A stretch of DNA of 64,000 nucleotides from Chryseobacterium gleum. GTDB lineage: Bacteria; Bacteroidota; Bacteroidia; Flavobacteriales; Flavobacteriaceae. The stretch's first letter is position 1, and each line of letters starts with the position of its first letter. The stretch lies in assembly GCA_945897915.1 (NCBI GenBank), contig CAMDGB010000008.1:1-64000 (forward strand), written 5' to 3'. Positions 59,054 through 64,000 of the stretch are shown one piece after another. Below the pieces are notes generated by a model. The model had not been told where the DNA came from, ran no database searches, and was given only the letters and a program-made list of their open reading frames with translations. Position numbers and translations under genes: made by a program.

Positions 59054-62000
59054 TTACTTTTTGTTGTCAATCCATTTTCTTGCATTCACAAACGCTTCTA
59101 ACCAAGGCGAAACGGCATCTTTTTGACGGCTGTCTGGGTAATTTGCCCAATTCCAAGGGAAAGTAGATCGTTCAATATGTGGCATCATAACCAAATGTCT
59201 TCCAGTAGTGTCGCAAATCATAGCTGTGTTATAATCCGAACCGTTTGGATTGGCTGGATAGCCTTCGTAGCCATATTTTGCAACAATATTATACGCATTT
59301 TCAGGCATTGGTAAATTGAATTTTCCTTCACCGTGTGAAATCCAAACGCCTAAAGTAGCACCTTCTAAAGTAGAAAGCATCACCGAGTTGTTTTTCTGAA
59401 TTTTAACCGAAGTAAAGCCACTTTCGTGTTTGTTAGAATCGTTGTGTTTCATTTTTCCGTGCACCTCGTGGTCAGGATTAATTAGCTCTAATTCCATCAT
59501 TAATTGACAACCGTTACAAATTCCTACAGAAAGCGTATCTTCTCTTTTGAAGAAGTTTTTTAAAGCTGAATTGGCTTTTTCGTTGTATAAAAAAGCACCT
59601 GCCCAACCTTTTGCCGAACCTAATACATCTGAATTAGAGAAACCACCCACAGCACCAATAAATTGAATGTCTTCTAAGTTTTCTCTTCCAGAAATTAAAT
59701 CGGTCATGTGCACGTCTTTAACATCAAAACCAGCTAAATACATTGCATTTGCCATTTCTCGTTCGGAGTTACTTCCTTTTTCACGAATAATTGCTGCTTT
59801 TGGTCTTGCACCAGCAGGAATTATAGGTAATTTACCATCAAATTGCGCTGGAAACGAAAATTGTAATGCTTGTTTATCAAAATTCTCAAAGCGTTCTTTG
59901 GCTTTACCGTTTTTGGTTTGTTTTTGATCTAATAAATAAGACGTTTCAAACCAAGTTTTTCTAGTTTCTGTTATCGAGAAATTAAACGAATCATTAAAAT
60001 TAGTAATAGAAACTACATCACCTTCGGTCACGGTTCCAATTTTATGTATCGTGATACCGTTAGCTTTAAATGTAGCTTCAACTTCTGCATCAGCTTGAAA
60101 AACCACTCCAATATTTTCATTGAACAAGGTTTTAACGGCATCGTTTTCACCTAAAACGCTTAAATCGTAAGTAGCGCCTAAACCCATTTCAGCGAATGAC
60201 ATTTCTAATAATGTGGTAATTAAACCACCGCTACCAACATCGTGTCCGGCTTTAATTTTTCTTTCTTTTATTAACTCTTGTAAAGTATTGAATGCTTTTT
60301 TGAAAAATGCAGCGTCTTTAATAGTTGACGTTTCATTTCCAACTTTATTTTGTGTTTGATAAAATGAAGAACCTCCTAATTTAAAAGTATCTTGTGATAA
60401 ATTGATGTAGTAAATGTTTCCGCCATTTCGTTGTAAAACTGGCTCCACTACATTTGAAATATTCGAACAATTTCCAGCTGCCGAAATAATAACCGTTCCT
60501 GGTGCAATTACTTCGTCATTTGGGTATTTTTGTTTCATTGATAAGGAATCTTTTCCTGTTGGAATGTTGATTCCCAATTCGATAGCAAAATCTGAACATC
60601 CTTTTACAGCTTCGTATAAACGGGCATCTTCGCCTTCGTTTTTACACGCCCACATCCAGTTTGCCGATAAAGAAACTGAAGCTAAACCTTCTTTTAAAGG
60701 TGCCCAAACTAAATTTGAAAGTGATTCTGCAATAGCATTTCTACTTCCCGCTACAGGATCAATTAAAGCTGAAATAGGAGCGTGCCCAATAGAAGTGGCA
60801 ATTCCTTCTTTTCCTTTATAATCTAAAGCCATTACACCTACATTATTCAAGGGTAATTGTAACGGACCTGCACATTGTTGTTTGGCTACTTTTCCACCTA
60901 CACAACGGTCTACTTTATTGGTTAACCAATCTTTACAAGCCACGGCTTCTAATCGTAAAACGTGATTTAAATAGGTTGGAATTTCACTTACTTTATATTC
61001 CGAATTACTATACTTTCTAGTAATCGTTTTGTCGTTCATGATGGTTTTTGGCGAACTTCCAAAAAAGTCTTCCAAGGCATAATCCATTGGTTTTAATCCA
61101 GTAGATTTAGATGCAAAAGTAAAGCGATGGTCGTTGGTTACATCACCCACTTCATACATTGGCGAACGTTCTCTGTCGGCAATGCGTTGTAACGTTTTGA
61201 TGTCTTTTTGACCAATAACTAAACCCATACGTTCTTGCGATTCGTTTCCGATAATTTCTTTTGCAGAAAGGGTAGGGTCGCCGATTGGTAATTTGTCTAA
61301 ATCAATTAAACCGCCTGTTTCTTCAACCAATTCAGACAAACAATTTAAATGTCCACCGGCACCGTGGTCATGAATAGAAACAATTGGATTGTTGTCGCTT
61401 TCTACCATACCACGAATGGCATTGGCGGCACGTTTTTGCATTTCTGGATTGGAACGTTGGATGGCATTTAGTTCAATTCCTGAACCAAAAGCACCTGTAT
61501 CCGCTGAAGAAACTGCGGCACCACCCATTCCAATTCTGTAATTTTCACCACCCAGAATGACAATTTTATCTCCTGCAGTTGGTTTCTTTTTAATGGCTTG
61601 GTCTAATTTTCCATAGCCAATGCCACCCGCTTGCATGATTACTTTATCGTAACCTAATTTGCGCGCTGCTTCCTCGTGTTCAAATGTTAAAATAGAACCC
61701 GTAATTAACGGTTGTCCAAATTTATTTCCAAAATCAGATGCTCCGTTTGAAGCTTTAATTAAAATATCCATTGGTGTTTGGTACAACCAAGGGCGTGCTG
61801 CCATATCGTTTTCCCAAGGTCGTTCTTCATTCAATCGAGAATAGGATGTCATGTAAACGGCTGTTCCTGCTAAAGGCAACGAACCTTGTCCGCCTGCTAA
61901 ACGGTCACGAATTTCGCCTCCCGAACCTGTTGCTGCACCATTAAATGGTTCTACAGTAGTAGGAAAATTATGTGTTTCTGCTTTTAACGAAAGTACCGAA

Positions 62001-62716
62001 TCAAAATCCTTTTCTTCGTAAAAGTCAGGTTTGTCTGCACTTTTTGGTGCAAACTGGGTTACTTTTGGCCCTTTAACAAAAGCCACATTATCTTTATATG
62101 CTGAAACGATTTCATTTGGATTGGTTTCAGATGTTTTTCTAATTAATTTGAATAACGATATTGGTTTTTCTTCACCATCTACAATAAAAGTGCCGTTGAA
62201 AATTTTATGACGACAATGCTCTGAATTGGCTTGTGAAAAGGCAAATATTTCAGAATCGGTTAATTTTCTACCTAATTTTTTTGCTAGATTATTTAAATAG
62301 TCAACTTCTTCAGGGTTCAACGCTAAACCTTCTGATTTGTTATAAGCAGCAATATCGTCAATTTCTAAAATAGGTTCGGGTGCAATATTTATAGTAAAAA
62401 TATCTTGTTGTAATGCTGTGTATTTTTGAAACAACATCGGATCAAAATCTTTGAAATCAGCACTTACTTTTTCAAATTCTTCAATTCTGATAATTCCTGA
62501 AATACCCATATTTTGTGTAATTTCAACTGCATTGGTACTCCAAGGTGTAACCATAGCGGCACGAGGTCCGACAAAATTTTCTGAAATTGTTTTGTTGTTT
62601 ATTTGTTGGGTTTCACCAAATAACCAGTTTAGTTTTTGGATGTTTTCGGTAGAAATTTCAGATTGAGACTGAACTGCAAAAACGGTATTGCTTTGGTTTC
62701 CAAAGAAAAAAATCAT
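59054..62716 (-). CDS. purL: Phosphoribosylformylglycinamidine synthase (single-chain PurL)
   Basis: The 1220-residue protein is the long, fused type. It has an N-terminal FGAR-amidotransferase domain, two AIR-synthase-like halves (FSQANSEHCRHKIFNG; LKAETHNFPTTVEPFNGAATGSGGEIRD; VSIHDHGAGGHLNCLSELVEETGG), and a C-terminal glutaminase domain. The glutaminase domain has LSVGICNGCQLMMELELI (nucleophile Cys) and VWISHGEGKF. It makes FGAM in purine synthesis from FGAR, glutamine and ATP. A TAACTTTG box lies about 55 nt upstream. Confidence 0.97.
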   Translation of the reverse strand: MIFFFGNQSNTVFAVQSQSEISTENIQKLNWLFGETQQINNKTISENFVGPRAAMVTPWSTNAVEITQNMGISGIIRIEEFEKVSADFKDFDPMLFQKYTALQQDIFTINIAPEPILEIDDIAAYNKSEGLALNPEEVDYLNNLAKKLGRKLTDSEIFAFSQANSEHCRHKIFNGTFIVDGEEKPISLFKLIRKTSETNPNEIVSAYKDNVAFVKGPKVTQFAPKSADKPDFYEEKDFDSVLSLKAETHNFPTTVEPFNGAATGSGGEIRDRLAGGQGSLPLAGTAVYMTSYSRLNEERPWENDMAARPWLYQTPMDILIKASNGASDFGNKFGQPLITGSILTFEHEEAARKLGYDKVIMQAGGIGYGKLDQAIKKKPTAGDKIVILGGENYRIGMGGAAVSSADTGAFGSGIELNAIQRSNPEMQKRAANAIRGMVESDNNPIVSIHDHGAGGHLNCLSELVEETGGLIDLDKLPIGDPTLSAKEIIGNESQERMGLVIGQKDIKTLQRIADRERSPMYEVGDVTNDHRFTFASKSTGLKPMDYALEDFFGSSPKTIMNDKTITRKYSNSEYKVSEIPTYLNHVLRLEAVACKDWLTNKVDRCVGGKVAKQQCAGPLQLPLNNVGVMALDYKGKEGIATSIGHAPISALIDPVAGSRNAIAESLSNLVWAPLKEGLASVSLSANWMWACKNEGEDARLYEAVKGCSDFAIELGINIPTGKDSLSMKQKYPNDEVIAPGTVIISAAGNCSNISNVVEPVLQRNGGNIYYINLSQDTFKLGGSSFYQTQNKVGNETSTIKDAAFFKKAFNTLQELIKERKIKAGHDVGSGGLITTLLEMSFAEMGLGATYDLSVLGENDAVKTLFNENIGVVFQADAEVEATFKANGITIHKIGTVTEGDVVSITNFNDSFNFSITETRKTWFETSYLLDQKQTKNGKAKERFENFDKQALQFSFPAQFDGKLPIIPAGARPKAAIIREKGSNSEREMANAMYLAGFDVKDVHMTDLISGRENLEDIQFIGAVGGFSNSDVLGSAKGWAGAFLYNEKANSALKNFFKREDTLSVGICNGCQLMMELELINPDHEVHGKMKHNDSNKHESGFTSVKIQKNNSVMLSTLEGATLGVWISHGEGKFNLPMPENAYNIVAKYGYEGYPANPNGSDYNTAMICDTTGRHLVMMPHIERSTFPWNWANYPDSRQKDAVSPWLEAFVNARKWIDNKK

Positions 62717-62771
62717 AAAGTTGAGTTGCTTGAACTGATTGTGATTTCAGTTGTGTTAGTTGTTTCTGATG

Positions 62772-62779
62772 CAAAGTTA
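62772..62779 (-). promoter_or_regulatory. -7 box for purL
   Basis: The minus strand reads TAACTTTG. Leader of about 50 nt, in which I recognised no purine riboswitch. Confidence 0.45.
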
Positions 62780-62798
62780 AACTTTCTTCTTAAAGTAT

Positions 62799-62826
62799 AA
62801 AAAAAAAGAGCGGTAAAAACCGCTCT
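62799..62826 (-). terminator. Terminator of the beta-helix protein gene
   Basis: AGAGCGGT / ACCGCTCT stem with a 4-nt loop and T9 on the minus strand. Confidence 0.85.
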
Positions 62827-62837
62827 AAATTTTAAAT

Positions 62838-64000
62838 TTATGGTAAATATTCATAAGCACCAATATCGGACGGATTCGTCCTAGTTGTACCCAAGATATC
62901 TAATGGAAATGAATAGGCAAAATTGGCATTGTTTCTGCAAATGGAATTTTCATTAATACGAAAATCATTTATACTCGTGTTTTTAAATTCAGGTTTGTTT
63001 GCCAATGAATTAGTGGCAAAAATGCATCCTACGTATTTTGCTGTATTGGTAGAAAATTGGTACAAAGGATTCGTAGCAATTTGATTGTTGTTATCTACAA
63101 ATTTGATTAAACAATTATCAAATTTGTAATTAAATATGGCACCTGTTTTTTCTAAGGCAATGCCGTAATTACTGGAACCATAAAAAATACAATTTTTAAA
63201 ATTGGCTTGCGTTAATGAAGTTTGAACCGTGCTACTAATATTTTCATTAGTTAAAACTAAACTCGATTGATTTGGCGAATTCCAATAATTGGCAAACGTA
63301 CAATGAGTAAAATCATAACTTCCTCCATAAGTACAAGCTAAACTGGCTTGACCACAATAATTAATCACTACATTTTTTCCAGTTATATTTCCAGTTCGGG
63401 CTAAAATTCCCACGTTGGCACAATTATAAATTTGTACATTCATCATGTCAATAGTTGGTGTAGTTGTTCCATCATTGCCTAGCACTAACATGCCTACAGT
63501 GGTATTTTTTATAGTTAAATTTTTAATTACATTTTGGTTGCTGCCTTTCATAAATAATACGGCTAGCCATTGTCCGGGCACTTCACTGTAATCCGGTTCT
63601 AAACGATCGCCTTCAAATATCACTTCGTTTTCTAAATAGTCGGTTGCAGATAAGGCGCCATTCACTTGTAAATGTGCATTTGCAGCTACAATTAAACCAG
63701 AATCTGCATGAAAATGCACTCTTGTTCCAGGGTCAATAACTAGTGTTTTAGTTTCAGGAATTTTTGCAAAACCGTATATTACATAAGGTTTTGTATTGGT
63801 CCAATGTAGCTCATTTCCATTTATGGCATCTGTTTCGCTTAAATTGGTACCGGTAATGCTTGCAGGTTCAGTGTTCGTACCTAAATTAATTTGTTCGTAG
63901 GTATAATTATTTGGACTACCCGTTCTTTCTGGGTAAATAAAAACAGCATCCTGAATTAAAGTAACCAAATTTACTTTTTGATAATTATTGGTGTCGCCAA
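62838..64000 (-). CDS. Right-handed beta-helix repeat protein, 5' part missing
   Basis: The frame is open to the window edge (GDTNNYQKVNLVTLIQDA...), so the TTG used by the ORF track is not the start and the N terminus lies outside. The visible 387 residues contain parallel-beta-helix-like repeats: VIKNLTIKNTTVGMLVLGND, TIDMMNVQIYNCANVGILAR, and KNVVINYCGQASLAC. A PGTRVHFHADSGLIVAANAHLQVNG start and a C-terminal PSDIGAYEYLP follow; the latter is common at the end of such surface proteins. It is likely exported or a lipoprotein that binds or cleaves polysaccharide. Confidence 0.85.
   Translation of the reverse strand, partial: GDTNNYQKVNLVTLIQDAVFIYPERTGSPNNYTYEQINLGTNTEPASITGTNLSETDAINGNELHWTNTKPYVIYGFAKIPETKTLVIDPGTRVHFHADSGLIVAANAHLQVNGALSATDYLENEVIFEGDRLEPDYSEVPGQWLAVLFMKGSNQNVIKNLTIKNTTVGMLVLGNDGTTTPTIDMMNVQIYNCANVGILARTGNITGKNVVINYCGQASLACTYGGSYDFTHCTFANYWNSPNQSSLVLTNENISSTVQTSLTQANFKNCIFYGSSNYGIALEKTGAIFNYKFDNCLIKFVDNNNQIATNPLYQFSTNTAKYVGCIFATNSLANKPEFKNTSINDFRINENSICRNNANFAYSFPLDILGTTRTNPSDIGAYEYLP

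Noticed and set aside
62717-62771. Purine-responsive leader upstream of purL
   Set aside because: The leader is about 50 nt without the three-way-junction features of a purine riboswitch or a PurR-like palindrome that I could recognise.

Overview
The window looks like a chromosomal segment of a member of the Flavobacteriaceae (Bacteroidota), probably Flavobacterium or a close relative. The DNA is very AT-rich. Shine-Dalgarno sites are mostly absent. Many genes are preceded by the Bacteroidota -7 element TAnnTTTG, in the better cases with TTG/TTTG 17-23 nt upstream. The gene content also fits the phylum: a BT_3928-type DoxX/thioredoxin protein, DUF1599, DUF4369/TlpA, the flavobacterial EttA neighbourhood and a single-chain PurL. 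Most of the window is ordinary housekeeping sequence. I see no rRNA, CRISPR array, transposase, integrase or plasmid replication gene.

Layout. 1-1466: the end of an MBOAT O-acyltransferase gene and its SGNH-like partner. 1782-6466: exported lysozyme-like protein, dnaA with a phosphatase and a tetrapyrrole-methylase-fold methyltransferase, and a thioesterase/methyltransferase pair. 6497-14836: yigZ, HAD, ribD, GNAT, prmC, ABC permease, hisS, MATE and a small acidic protein. 14912-19708: selO, a class V PLP enzyme, an LpxL-like acyltransferase and a rhomboid. 19709-21596: a G-run minisatellite and two glycosyltransferase ORFs separated by one in-frame stop. 21647-27132: tRNA-Tyr, a frameshifted TlpA gene, a tightly overlapping small-gene operon, and a VWA/MoxR-type AAA+ pair. 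27199-33951: a sulfur amino acid PLP enzyme divergent from an Lrp regulator, lpdA, a conserved unknown, an MBL hydrolase and two small exported proteins. 34125-43836: M50-like peptidase, aminopeptidase, acyl-CoA ligase, CX5R phosphatase, the tpiA operon, folP, rlmH and yebC. 44001-50332: RluA-type enzyme, hutI, corA and an arsR-arsC-acr3 arsenic operon. 50333-55194: an HU gene with an unusual repeat-rich downstream region, OmpA, glycosyltransferase, HsdR-N nuclease-fold protein, holA and a small membrane protein. 55226-57329: a 2.1-kb island of unrecognised genes. 57307-64000: ettA, purL and a truncated beta-helix protein gene.

The strongest anomalies are these. (1) The island between the small membrane protein gene and ettA is bounded by 26-bp direct repeats of the ettA start region; it leaves an 11-codon ettA stub on the left and appears to bring a new promoter on the right. 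(2) Downstream of the HU gene there are two approximately 60-nt copies of a structured element with a conserved loop and a compensating stem change, plus three 22-nt-spaced CGTCAGGT repeats. (3) An 11-unit, 21-nt GGGG array lies after the rhomboid gene. (4) Three genes look disrupted or altered by one-base or stop events: a TlpA gene at an A11 run, the tpiA 3' end at a T10 run, and the glycosyltransferase pair. (5) At ribD, the GNAT gene and the RluA-type gene, the -7 box sits 3-4 nt before the start codon, which predicts leaderless mRNAs.

All calls come from reading the sequence and the supplied ORF translations. No database search, folding calculation or GC calculation was run.
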